From Microbacterium sp. Root166 (GTDB lineage Bacteria > Actinomycetota > Actinomycetes > Actinomycetales > Microbacteriaceae), in assembly GCF_001427145.1 (NCBI RefSeq), contig NZ_LMGL01000002.1, positions 451,441-515,440 of the forward strand: 64,000 nucleotides of DNA, read 5' to 3'. The first letter of the stretch is position 1. Each line of letters opens with the position of its first letter. The position numbers were made by a program, and so were the translations under genes. Shown here one piece after another: positions 52,205-59,297 of this stretch. A model generated the notes under the pieces. The model saw nothing but the letters and a program-made list of their open reading frames with translations, searched no databases and was not told the DNA's origin.

Positions 52205-54055
52205 TCAGGAGTGCACGCGCTTGCGGAGCACGTCGATGCGGGCCTGCAGCTGCGCGACCGTCGCGTGCGAGACCGCGGGCCCGCCGCAGATGCGGCGCAG
52301 CTCGGCATGGACGGCACCGTGGGGCTCGCCCGACTGCCGGGCGTACAGGCCGACCAGGCTGTTGAGCAGCTGGCGCTGCTCCTTGAGCGAGCGGTGGAGC
52401 GCCTGCGGCAGTGCCGGCTCAGCACCCTCGCCCGGCGGATTCTGGGCCTCGCGGGCCTCGCGCGTCCGGCGATGGCGCCCCTGGCGCTGCTGGCGCTGCA
52501 TGAGGAGCTCGTGGACGTGCTCGGGCTCGAGAAGGCCGGGGAGCCCGAGGAACTCCTCCTCCTCGGGCGTTCCGGGCACCGCGAGCTGGCCGAACTCCTT
52601 GCCGTCGAAGAGCACGCGGTCGAAGTGGGCCAGCGAGCCCAGCGCCTGGTACTCGAACTCCTCGGTCAGCGCGTCGGAGGCCTTGTCCTCGCGCTCCGCC
52701 GCGTCCATCATGTCTTCTTCGGCGTTCCAGTCGTCGCCGTCGCTCTCGCGGTCGAGCGCGTGATCGCGCTGGCGCTCCATCTCGTTCGCGAGTGCGAGGA
52801 GCTGCGGGACGTTCGGGAGGAACACGCTGGCGGTCTCGCCTCGGCGCCGCGCGCGCACGAAGCGGCCGATCGCCTGCGCGAAGAACAACGGCGTCGAGGC
52901 GGACGTCGCATAGACGCCGACGGCGAGGCGGGGCACGTCGACGCCTTCCGACACCATCCGGACGGCGACCATCCACCGGCTGTCGCTCTTCGAGAACGTC
53001 TCGATGCGGGAGGACGCCTCGGCCTCGTCCGACAGCACCACGGTGGGCGACTCGCCGGTGATCTCGCGCAGGATCTCGGCATACGCGCGTGCGGCCGTCT
53101 GATCCGTCGCGATCACCAGGCCACCGGCATCCGGCACCTGCTCGCGCACTTCGCTCAGGCGACGGTCGGCGGACCGCAGGACGGCGGGAATCCACTCGCC
53201 CTCGGGGGCGAGTGCCGTGCGCCACGCCTGCGAGGTGATGTCCTTGGTGTTGTCCTGCCCGAGCTGCGCCTCCATCTCGTCGCCGGTCTTGGTGCGCCAG
53301 CGCATCTGGCCCGCATAGACCATGAAGATGACCGGGCGCACGACCCCGTCCTCGAGGGCGCGACGGTAGCCGTAGGCGTAGTCGGTCCGCGAGAGCCGGA
53401 TGCCCTTCTGGTCGGGGTGGTACTCGACGAACGGGATCGGCGCGGTGTCGCTGCGGAACGGCGTTCCCGACAGCAGCAGCCGCCGGGTGGCGCGGCTGTA
53501 GGCCTCGCGCAGCGCGTCGCCCCAGCTGAGCGCGTCGCCGCCGTGGTGCACCTCGTCGAGGATCACGAGGGTGCGGGCGTCCATGATCAGGCGCTGATGG
53601 ACGGATGCCTTGACTGCGACCTGCGCATAGGTGACGGCCACTCCGTGGTAGTGCCGCGCGGGCACGGAGTGACGGTTGCTGAAGGCGGGATCGAGCCGGA
53701 TGGAGACGCGGGCCGCGGCATCCGCCCACTGCGTCTTGAGGTGCTCGGTCGGGGCGACCACGACGATGCGATCGATGATCCGGCGCCGCAGGAGCTCGCT
53801 CGCCAGTCGCAGCGCGAACGTCGTCTTGCCGGCGCCCGGTGTCGCCGCGGCGAGGAAGTCGCGCGGACCGCCGCCGGGTCCGTCCGGACCGTCGAGGTCG
53901 AAGTAGAGGTCCAGCGCCTCGGCCTGCCAGGCGCGAAGGCGCTGCGCGGTGCCCCACGGGGCGCGCTGCGGGTAGGTCGGTGAGAGATGCTCGGCCGCGA
54001 AGCTGCCGAAGTGCGGCTCATCGCGGGTGGCCTCGAGGACGGCCTCGTCGTCCAT
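52205..54055 (-). CDS. Superfamily 2 DEAD/DEAH helicase, ResIII-like
   Basis: 616 residues from ATG 54055, preceded by GGGGGAGG. Motifs: a Q-like RLRAWQAEALDLYF, Walker A AATPGAGKTTFALRLA near residue 74, VVAPTEHLKTQW (Ia), Walker B LVILDEVHHGGD, LSGTPFRSD (III), and C-terminal FAQAIGRFVRARR (VI). The C-terminal ~150 residues are charged and helical, without a recognised nuclease or methylase domain. Related single-gene helicases are common in actinobacteria; a role in DNA repair or defence is possible but not shown, and no partner gene is adjacent. Confidence 0.9.
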   Translation of the reverse strand: MDDEAVLEATRDEPHFGSFAAEHLSPTYPQRAPWGTAQRLRAWQAEALDLYFDLDGPDGPGGGPRDFLAAATPGAGKTTFALRLASELLRRRIIDRIVVVAPTEHLKTQWADAAARVSIRLDPAFSNRHSVPARHYHGVAVTYAQVAVKASVHQRLIMDARTLVILDEVHHGGDALSWGDALREAYSRATRRLLLSGTPFRSDTAPIPFVEYHPDQKGIRLSRTDYAYGYRRALEDGVVRPVIFMVYAGQMRWRTKTGDEMEAQLGQDNTKDITSQAWRTALAPEGEWIPAVLRSADRRLSEVREQVPDAGGLVIATDQTAARAYAEILREITGESPTVVLSDEAEASSRIETFSKSDSRWMVAVRMVSEGVDVPRLAVGVYATSASTPLFFAQAIGRFVRARRRGETASVFLPNVPQLLALANEMERQRDHALDRESDGDDWNAEEDMMDAAEREDKASDALTEEFEYQALGSLAHFDRVLFDGKEFGQLAVPGTPEEEEFLGLPGLLEPEHVHELLMQRQQRQGRHRRTREAREAQNPPGEGAEPALPQALHRSLKEQRQLLNSLVGLYARQSGEPHGAVHAELRRICGGPAVSHATVAQLQARIDVLRKRVHS

Positions 54056-54155
54056 TCGCACCTCCCCCACTGCCGCGCACAACGAGACACCACACTAAAC
54101 GACCCGGGCGACACCCTTGCCGCCGGCACGGACGGGCGGGGTCCGACGCCCGCGA

Positions 54156-54161
54156 TAGCCT
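54156..54161 (+). promoter_or_regulatory. -10 element of the second SGNH hydrolase
   Basis: TAGCCT, 33 bases before the ATG at 54189; the leader contains GAGGAAG. Confidence 0.45.
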
Positions 54162-54188
54162 GGCATCGGCCACGAACCGAGGAAGCAC

Positions 54189-55034
54189 ATGAGCGACGAT
54201 CACCGCACTCCCTTCATTCCGAATCCGCAGCCGCATCCCTGGCGCCGCTTCGTCGCCGTCGGCGATTCGTTCACCGAGGGCATCGGCGATCCCGACCCGA
54301 CGTCGCCCGGATCGCACCGCGGCTGGGCGGACCGGGTCGCCGAGGTGCTCGCCGCACAGGTCGACGACTTCGCGTATGCCAACCTCGCGATCCGCGGCAG
54401 GCTGATCGGTCAGATAGTGGCCGAACAGGTCGAACCGGCCCTCGCGCTCAAGCCCGACCTCGTCACGTTCTCGGCGGGCGGCAACGACGTGATCCGGCCC
54501 GGCAGCGACCCGGACGCGGCGGCGCAGCTGTTCGAGGACGCCGTGGTCCGCCTGGGCAGCGAGGGCGCGACGGTCGTGGTCTTCACGGGGATCGACACGA
54601 ACTTCACGCCGGTGTTCCGCGGCATCCGCGGCAAGGTCGCGATCTACAACGAGAACATCCGTGCGATCGCCGACCGGCACGACTGCATCGTGGCCGACCA
54701 ATGGGCTCTCAAAGAGGTGCAGGACATGCGCTTCTTCGACGATGATCGCCTGCACTACAACCGGCTCGGACACCACGAGGTCGCGCGGATGGTGCTGCGC
54801 GCTCTGAACGTCCCCAATGACCTGCAGCCGATGCAGCCCGACCCGTTCCCCAACCGCACGTGGCGCGAGGCTCGAGCCGTCGACCTGGTGTGGGCGCGCG
54901 AGTTCCTCGTGCCGTGGGTGCTCCGGCGGCTGCGGCACCAGTCGTCCGGCGACTTCGTGACCGCCAAACGGCCCGACCCGACGCCGATCACGACCATCGT
55001 GCCGAGTGCCGATGAGGCGGATGCCGACGACTGA
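54189..55034 (+). CDS. SGNH/GDSL-family hydrolase (second copy)
   Basis: 281 residues. Block I VAVGDSFTEGIGDPD with nucleophile Ser, block II ANLAIRGRLIG, block III SAGGNDVIRPG and block V DDRLHYNRLGHHEVARM. It lacks a signal peptide. It resembles the gene at 20600-21361 along its whole length, including the C-terminal VLRRLRHQSSGD...VPSAD tail, so the two are paralogs; this copy has extra N-terminal residues and an acidic end. The substrate is unknown. Confidence 0.92.
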   Translation: MSDDHRTPFIPNPQPHPWRRFVAVGDSFTEGIGDPDPTSPGSHRGWADRVAEVLAAQVDDFAYANLAIRGRLIGQIVAEQVEPALALKPDLVTFSAGGNDVIRPGSDPDAAAQLFEDAVVRLGSEGATVVVFTGIDTNFTPVFRGIRGKVAIYNENIRAIADRHDCIVADQWALKEVQDMRFFDDDRLHYNRLGHHEVARMVLRALNVPNDLQPMQPDPFPNRTWREARAVDLVWAREFLVPWVLRRLRHQSSGDFVTAKRPDPTPITTIVPSADEADADD

Positions 55035-55050
55035 CTCCTGCCGGAGCGTG

Positions 55051-55866
55051 TCAGGCGCTGCGGCCGGGACGCAGCTCCCACAGCGCCACCGCCGAGGCGG
55101 CGGCCACGTTCAGCGAGTCCACGCCGCCGGCCATCGGGATGGTGACGACCGTGTCGGCGGCCGCGAGCGCGGCTCGGCTGAGCCCGTCGCCCTCCGCGCC
55201 GAGCATCAGGGCAACCGGTCCCGGCACGGACGCGCGGAAGTCGTCGAGCGCGACGGCGTCGTCCGCCAGGGCCAGGGCGGCGAGGTGGAACCCCGCTTCG
55301 TGAAGGATGCCGCGTGCCTCGGGCCACTTCGGCAGACGCGTCCACGGCACCTGGAACACGGTGCCCATGCTGACGCGCACGCTTCGGCGGTACAGCGGGT
55401 CGGCGCATCGCGCGCTCACGAGGACCGCGTCCGCGCCCAGCCCTGCGGCCGCGCGGAAGATCGCCCCGACGTTGGTGTGGTCGACGAGGTCCTCGAGCAC
55501 CACGACCAGCCGGGCGCCGGCGATCACGTCCGCCACCGGCGCCGGCGTCGGCCGGTGCATCGCGGCGAGGGCCCCGCGATGCACGGCGTAGCCCGTCAGC
55601 TGCTCGGCGATCGCGGCATCCACCACGTAGACCGGCGTTTCGGGGTGCGCCGTGAGAACAGGTTCGAGGTCGGGCAGCCACTTCTCCTGCACCAGGACCG
55701 AGCGCGGCGTGTGGCCTGCGGCGATCGCCCGGCCGATCACCTTCGAGGACTCGGCGATGTAGAGGCCGCCCTCGGGCTCGAGCACCCGGCGCAGCGCGAC
55801 GTCGGTCAGATCGCGATAGTCGGCGAGTCGTTCGTCGTCCGGCGCCGTGACCCGTTCCATCCCCAC
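55051..55866 (-). CDS. SpoU/TrmH-family RNA 2'-O-methyltransferase
   Basis: 271 residues from GTG 55866 (ATG 55860 is an alternative two codons in). An N-terminal substrate-binding domain (GGLYIAESSKVIGRAIAAGH) precedes the knotted SPOUT core: LVVLEDLVDHTNVGAIFRAAAGLGADAVLVS with the catalytic Arg/Asn region, ALMLGAEGDGLSRAALAAAD, and TIPMAGGVDSLNVAAASAVALWE. It methylates ribose in rRNA or tRNA; the target cannot be told. Confidence 0.93.
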   Translation of the reverse strand: MGMERVTAPDDERLADYRDLTDVALRRVLEPEGGLYIAESSKVIGRAIAAGHTPRSVLVQEKWLPDLEPVLTAHPETPVYVVDAAIAEQLTGYAVHRGALAAMHRPTPAPVADVIAGARLVVVLEDLVDHTNVGAIFRAAAGLGADAVLVSARCADPLYRRSVRVSMGTVFQVPWTRLPKWPEARGILHEAGFHLAALALADDAVALDDFRASVPGPVALMLGAEGDGLSRAALAAADTVVTIPMAGGVDSLNVAAASAVALWELRPGRSA

Positions 55867-55913
55867 CCGTCCACTCTCGCACGCGTCGTAACATCCCGGT
55901 AAACCACGACGCC

Positions 55914-55919
55914 TACACT
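55914..55919 (+). promoter_or_regulatory. -10 element of the sirtuin gene
   Basis: TACACT, 21 bases before the GTG at 55941; GAAGGGG follows as ribosome site. Confidence 0.45.
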
Positions 55920-55940
55920 CTGACCCGAAGGGGTGATTCC

Positions 55941-56792
55941 GTGACTACCGTGACCGAGCACGACGCTGCTGCGACCGACGCCGTCTCGCGCGCGGTCGAG
56001 GCGCTGGCCGGACGGCGGATCGCGGTGCTCACGGGTGCGGGCGTATCGACCGATTCCGGCATCCCCGACTACCGCGGCAAGGGCGCACCCGTGCGCACGC
56101 CGATGACCGTCGAGCAGTTCCTCTCCAGTGAGGCCGCCAGGCGGCGGTACTGGGTCGGCAGTCACCTCGGCTGGCGGGCGTTCGCCGCGTCCGAGCCGAA
56201 CGGCGGACACCTCGCCCTCGCCGACCTCGAGCAGAGCGGCATCGCGACGGGCGTCATCACGCAGAACGTCGACGGGCTCCACCTGCGCGCGGGCAGCCGT
56301 CGGGTCGTCGAGCTCCACGGCACGATGCGCCGCGTGTTCTGCACCCACTGCGGCCAGGTGTTCGACCGACGGGACCTCGCCCAGCGCGTCGAGGCGGACA
56401 ACCCGTGGATCCTGGTGCCCGAGAACGTCGCACTCGGACCGGACGGCGACGTCCTCCCCGAGACGAGCGAGGACTTCGTGGTGCCGGTCTGCACCGTCTG
56501 CGGCGGGATGCTGAAGCCCGACGTGGTCTTCTTCGGCGAGTACATCCCCGCCGAGAAGTTCCGCGAGGCCGAGCAGCTGGTCCACACCAGCGAGGGCCTG
56601 GTCATCGCCGGCTCCTCGCTCGTCGTGAACTCCGGCATCCGTCTCCTGGAGCGCGCTCGGCGGCGGCGGCTCCCCGTCGTGATCGTCAATCGCGGGCTCA
56701 CGCGGGCCGATGCGCGGGCGACCGTGAAGGTCGAGGGCGGCACGAGCGAAGTGCTGCGTGCCCTCGCCGACGCCCTCCCCTCAGCGCGCTGA
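55941..56792 (+). CDS. Sir2-family NAD-dependent protein deacylase
   Basis: 283 residues from GTG 55941. NAD-binding LTGAGVSTDSGIPDYRG (30-46), TQNVDGLH (107-114), catalytic His126 in ELHGTMRR, and a structural zinc site Cys134/Cys137 and Cys184/Cys187 (CTHC, CTVC). PDVVFFGEYIP and a GSSLVVNSG nucleotide loop complete the fold. It removes acetyl or other acyl groups from lysines in the cytoplasm, giving nicotinamide and O-acyl-ADP-ribose. Normal length for class II/U bacterial sirtuins. Confidence 0.96.
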   Translation: MTTVTEHDAAATDAVSRAVEALAGRRIAVLTGAGVSTDSGIPDYRGKGAPVRTPMTVEQFLSSEAARRRYWVGSHLGWRAFAASEPNGGHLALADLEQSGIATGVITQNVDGLHLRAGSRRVVELHGTMRRVFCTHCGQVFDRRDLAQRVEADNPWILVPENVALGPDGDVLPETSEDFVVPVCTVCGGMLKPDVVFFGEYIPAEKFREAEQLVHTSEGLVIAGSSLVVNSGIRLLERARRRRLPVVIVNRGLTRADARATVKVEGGTSEVLRALADALPSAR

Positions 56793-56806
56793 CAGGCGCG
56801 TGGCCG

Positions 56807-56812
56807 TAGGCT
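56807..56812 (+). promoter_or_regulatory. -10 element, leaderless type, histidine phosphatase
   Basis: TAGGCT ends 6 bases before the GTG at 56819. Confidence 0.6.
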
Positions 56813-56818
56813 CTCCGG

Positions 56819-57424
56819 GTGACCGCGCTGACCCTCATCCGCCACGGCGAGACCGACTGGAACCGCGCCGGGCGCATCCAGGGCTCGACCGACATCCCCC
56901 TCAACGACACCGGCCGCGAACAGGCCCGCGCCGCGGGGATCGCTCTGCGCGACGCGCGTGACGCTGCCGTTCCCGTGACCGTCGTCTCGAGCGACCTGTC
57001 GCGCGCACGCGAGACCGCGGAGATCATCGCCGCAGAGCTCGGTGTCGGTGCGCCGCGGATCTACGCCGGCCTGCGCGAGCGCTCGTACGGCGAGGCGGAG
57101 GGCATCGAGGGGGCGGAGTTCTTCCGGCGATGGGGTGGCTGGGGTGCCGCGGACGTCCCCGGCGCCGAGCCGCTTCCGGTGCTCCGGGAGCGAGTCCTGA
57201 GCGCCCTGGCCCTCGCGGTGCGGGACCATCGTCGTGCCACGGCCCCGGGTGCCGCCTCACTGGTCGTGGTCGCCCACGGCGGTGTCATCCGCGAGCTGCT
57301 GCGCCACGCGTCCGGTGGCGAGCTCCCCGCGGACGGCGAACGCCTCGCCAACGGCTCTGCCCACGATCTGCTGTACGAGCGGGAGCGCCTGCGCCTCCTG
57401 GCCTACGCGGGGGCCGCGGTCTAG
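56819..57424 (+). CDS. Histidine phosphatase (phosphoglycerate mutase-like)
   Basis: 201 residues from GTG 56819. The catalytic LIRHGETDWNRAGRIQG with the phospho-histidine, SSDLSRARETAEII, RERSYGEAEG and VVAHGGVIRELL with the second His are all present. This is the cofactor-independent histidine phosphatase branch (broad phosphatase) more than a glycolytic mutase, judged by length and the lack of mutase-specific loops. Substrate unknown. Confidence 0.92.
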   Translation: MTALTLIRHGETDWNRAGRIQGSTDIPLNDTGREQARAAGIALRDARDAAVPVTVVSSDLSRARETAEIIAAELGVGAPRIYAGLRERSYGEAEGIEGAEFFRRWGGWGAADVPGAEPLPVLRERVLSALALAVRDHRRATAPGAASLVVVAHGGVIRELLRHASGGELPADGERLANGSAHDLLYERERLRLLAYAGAAV

Positions 57425-57427
57425 GCT
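57422..57427 (+). promoter_or_regulatory. -10 element, leaderless type, DUF1801 gene
   Basis: TAGGCT overlaps the preceding stop codon and ends 7 bases before the ATG at 57435. Confidence 0.6.
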
Positions 57428-57434
57428 CGGCTCC

Positions 57435-57809
57435 ATGCCGGCAGCCGCGACCATCGACGAGTACATCGCAGGCTTTCCCTCCGACGTCTCCGAGCGCTTG
57501 AGCAGGGTCCGCACCGAGATCGTCGAGGCGGTCGCCTCCGAATCGGGCGAGCAGCCCGAAGAGAAGATGCGCTACGGCATCGCGGCCGTCATGCTCGGCG
57601 GCCGCTACGCGCTGCACTACGCCGGCTGGAAGAAGCACATCGGCCTCTACCCCGTGCCGGCCCTGCCGGAGAAGCTCGAGGCCGAGGTCGCGCCGTTCCG
57701 TGCCGAGAAGGACTCCGTGGTCTTCCCGCATGACCGCGAGGTGCCGTACGAGCTGATCGGCCGGGTCGCGCGCGAGATCGCGGCTCAGCGCGTCGCGGCG
57801 AACGACTGA
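57435..57809 (+). CDS. DUF1801/YdhG-like protein
   Basis: 124 residues from ATG 57435. TIDEYIAGFPSDVSERLSRVRTEIVEAV, EEKMRYGIAAVML, YALHYAGWKKHIGLYPVP and the C-terminal VVFPHDREVPYELIGRVAREI follow the YdhG/DUF1801 family, which resembles Fra/frataxin-related iron chaperones in fold. Function is not settled. Its last 25 bases overlap the 3' end of the convergent HhH gene. Confidence 0.88.
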   Translation: MPAAATIDEYIAGFPSDVSERLSRVRTEIVEAVASESGEQPEEKMRYGIAAVMLGGRYALHYAGWKKHIGLYPVPALPEKLEAEVAPFRAEKDSVVFPHDREVPYELIGRVAREIAAQRVAAND

Positions 57810-57988
57810 CCGCGGGCAGCGAGCTCTTCGGCGAGGATCCGAACCGCCTTCGGGCCGACGCCGTGGATGGCCAGCAGCTGGTCCGGGGTCCGCTCGAGCA
57901 GATCCTCGTACCCGGTGATCCCGTTGAGGGCGAGCTCGCGCGACGCGACCTTGCCGATCCGCGGGGTCAGCGGCGAGACCTCGCTCAT
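57785..57988 (-). CDS. Small helix-hairpin-helix protein
   Basis: 67 residues from ATG 57988, overlapping the CitE-like stop by 4 bases. TPRIGKVASRELALNGITGYEDLL and LLAIHGVGPKAVRILAEEL form a pair of HhH motifs, the second with the GVGPKA hairpin used for non-specific DNA-backbone binding or protein contacts. It is the last gene of the acyl-CoA operon, an odd place for a DNA-binding-like protein. Function unknown. Confidence 0.8.
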   Translation of the reverse strand: MSEVSPLTPRIGKVASRELALNGITGYEDLLERTPDQLLAIHGVGPKAVRILAEELAARGQSFAATR

Positions 57989-58791
57989 CGAGCGGCTCGC
58001 CGCAGGACCGCGCGCGCGTGCCGCAGCACCGGCTCGTCCACCATGCGCCCCTCGTACGTGAAGACCCCGCGCTCGCCCTCGGCCGCGGTCAGCACGGCGT
58101 CGGCCCATGCGACGGCCTTGTCGTCGGGGCGGTAGGCATCGCGGATGATCGCGACCTGGCTCGGATGGATGCACGCGGTCGCCACGAAGCCGGATGCCGC
58201 GGCATCCGCCGCCTCGATGGCCAGGCGCTTGGTGTCGGAGATGTCCAGGTGCACGGCGTCGATCGCCGCCTTGCCCCGCGCCGCGGCCGCCAGGAGCACC
58301 CGTGACCGGGCGTAGCGGGCGATGTCGCGGTAGCGGCCGTTGGGCTTGCGGCTGGAGGTGCCCCCGATGCTGGCGACCAGGTCCTCCGCGCCCCACATCA
58401 GCGCGCTGACGTTGCCCAGCGCGGCGATCCGCTCGACCTGGGCGACTCCCTTGGCGGTCTCGCACAGGGCGATGACCTCGAACCGCTGGTCGATCCTCTG
58501 GAGACGCTTGGGCGACTCGCACTTGGCGACCATGATCCGCCGGTAGTCGGTCTGCGACAGCGTGGCGAGATCCGACACGAAGTCATCGGTGCCGGGCGGG
58601 TTCACGCGCACGATGACGCGGTCGGGGTCTAGCTCGGACTCGATGACGGCGCCGCGCGCCGCGGCCTTGGCGTCCGGCGCCACGGCGTCCTCGAGATCGA
58701 GGATGACCGCGTCGGAGCGCTCCAGCGCCTTCGCGTACCGCTCCGGGCGATCCGCGGGGCAGAACAGGATCGCGGGACCCAGCGACATCAT
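57985..58791 (-). CDS. CitE-like acyl-CoA lyase (HpcH/HpaI superfamily)
   Basis: 268 residues from ATG 58791 (ATGA overlap with the MaoC stop). The TIM barrel shows LFCPADRPERYAKAL with the CoA-pocket residues, VILDLEDAVAPDAK, VIVRVNPPGTDDF, ALCETAKGVAQVE with a metal-binding Glu and LMWGAEDLVASIGG with a metal-binding Asp. By operon position it matches M. tuberculosis Rv2498c, reported as a beta-hydroxyacyl-CoA lyase acting on (S)-citramalyl-CoA and 3-hydroxy-3-methylglutaryl-CoA. It would complete leucine breakdown to acetoacetate and acetyl-CoA. Confidence 0.92.
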   Translation of the reverse strand: MMSLGPAILFCPADRPERYAKALERSDAVILDLEDAVAPDAKAAARGAVIESELDPDRVIVRVNPPGTDDFVSDLATLSQTDYRRIMVAKCESPKRLQRIDQRFEVIALCETAKGVAQVERIAALGNVSALMWGAEDLVASIGGTSSRKPNGRYRDIARYARSRVLLAAAARGKAAIDAVHLDISDTKRLAIEAADAAASGFVATACIHPSQVAIIRDAYRPDDKAVAWADAVLTAAEGERGVFTYEGRMVDEPVLRHARAVLRRAAR

Positions 58792-59297
58792 GACTCTCGC
58801 CCATCGACGGGTGCGCACCACATGAGCGCGACGCGCGTCGCCGTCGCGACGACGTCGCCGGCCTGATTGCGGCCGGTGTGGCGCAGCGTCACGATGCCCT
58901 GCCCCGGTCGCGAGGACGACAGCCGCTTGTCGACCACCTCGGTCTCGGTGTACAGCGTGTCGCCGTGGAAGAGCGGTGCGGGAAAGGCGATGTCGCTCAG
59001 GCCGAGCTGGGCGACGAGCGTGCCCTGGGTGATCTGCGAGACGGATGCGCCGACCATGGTCGACAGCGTCCACATCGAGTTCATCAGCCGCTGGCCGAAA
59101 GGCTGCGACTCGGAGTACGCGGCATCCAGATGCAGCGCCTGCGTGTTCATGGTGAGCGACGAGAACAGCACGTTGTCGGCCTCGGTCGCGGTGCGGCCGG
59201 GCCGGTGCGCGTAGCGCGCCCCGACTTCGAGCTCGTCGAAGTACAGCCCCCGCTGAACGATCTCCTTGCCCTGGCCGCTGTCGCTCACCTGAGTCAC
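58788..59297 (-). CDS. MaoC-type enoyl-CoA hydratase
   Basis: 169 residues from GTG 59297 (GTGA overlap with the dehydrogenase stop). A hotdog fold with the hydratase helix TEADNVLFSSLTMNTQALHLD; His56 is in place but the partner position five residues earlier is Asn51 instead of the usual Asp. ESQPFGQRLMNS and FHGDTLYTETEVVDKR follow. It matches Rv2499c in operon position and may hydrate 3-methylglutaconyl-CoA or another branched enoyl-CoA. Confidence 0.9.
   Translation of the reverse strand: MTQVSDSGQGKEIVQRGLYFDELEVGARYAHRPGRTATEADNVLFSSLTMNTQALHLDAAYSESQPFGQRLMNSMWTLSTMVGASVSQITQGTLVAQLGLSDIAFPAPLFHGDTLYTETEVVDKRLSSSRPGQGIVTLRHTGRNQAGDVVATATRVALMWCAPVDGRES

Noticed and set aside
52205..54055. 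SF2 helicase as part of a restriction or phage-defence island
   Set aside because: Neighbours are an SRPBCC protein, an SGNH hydrolase and housekeeping genes; no methylase, nuclease, or change in base composition supports an island.
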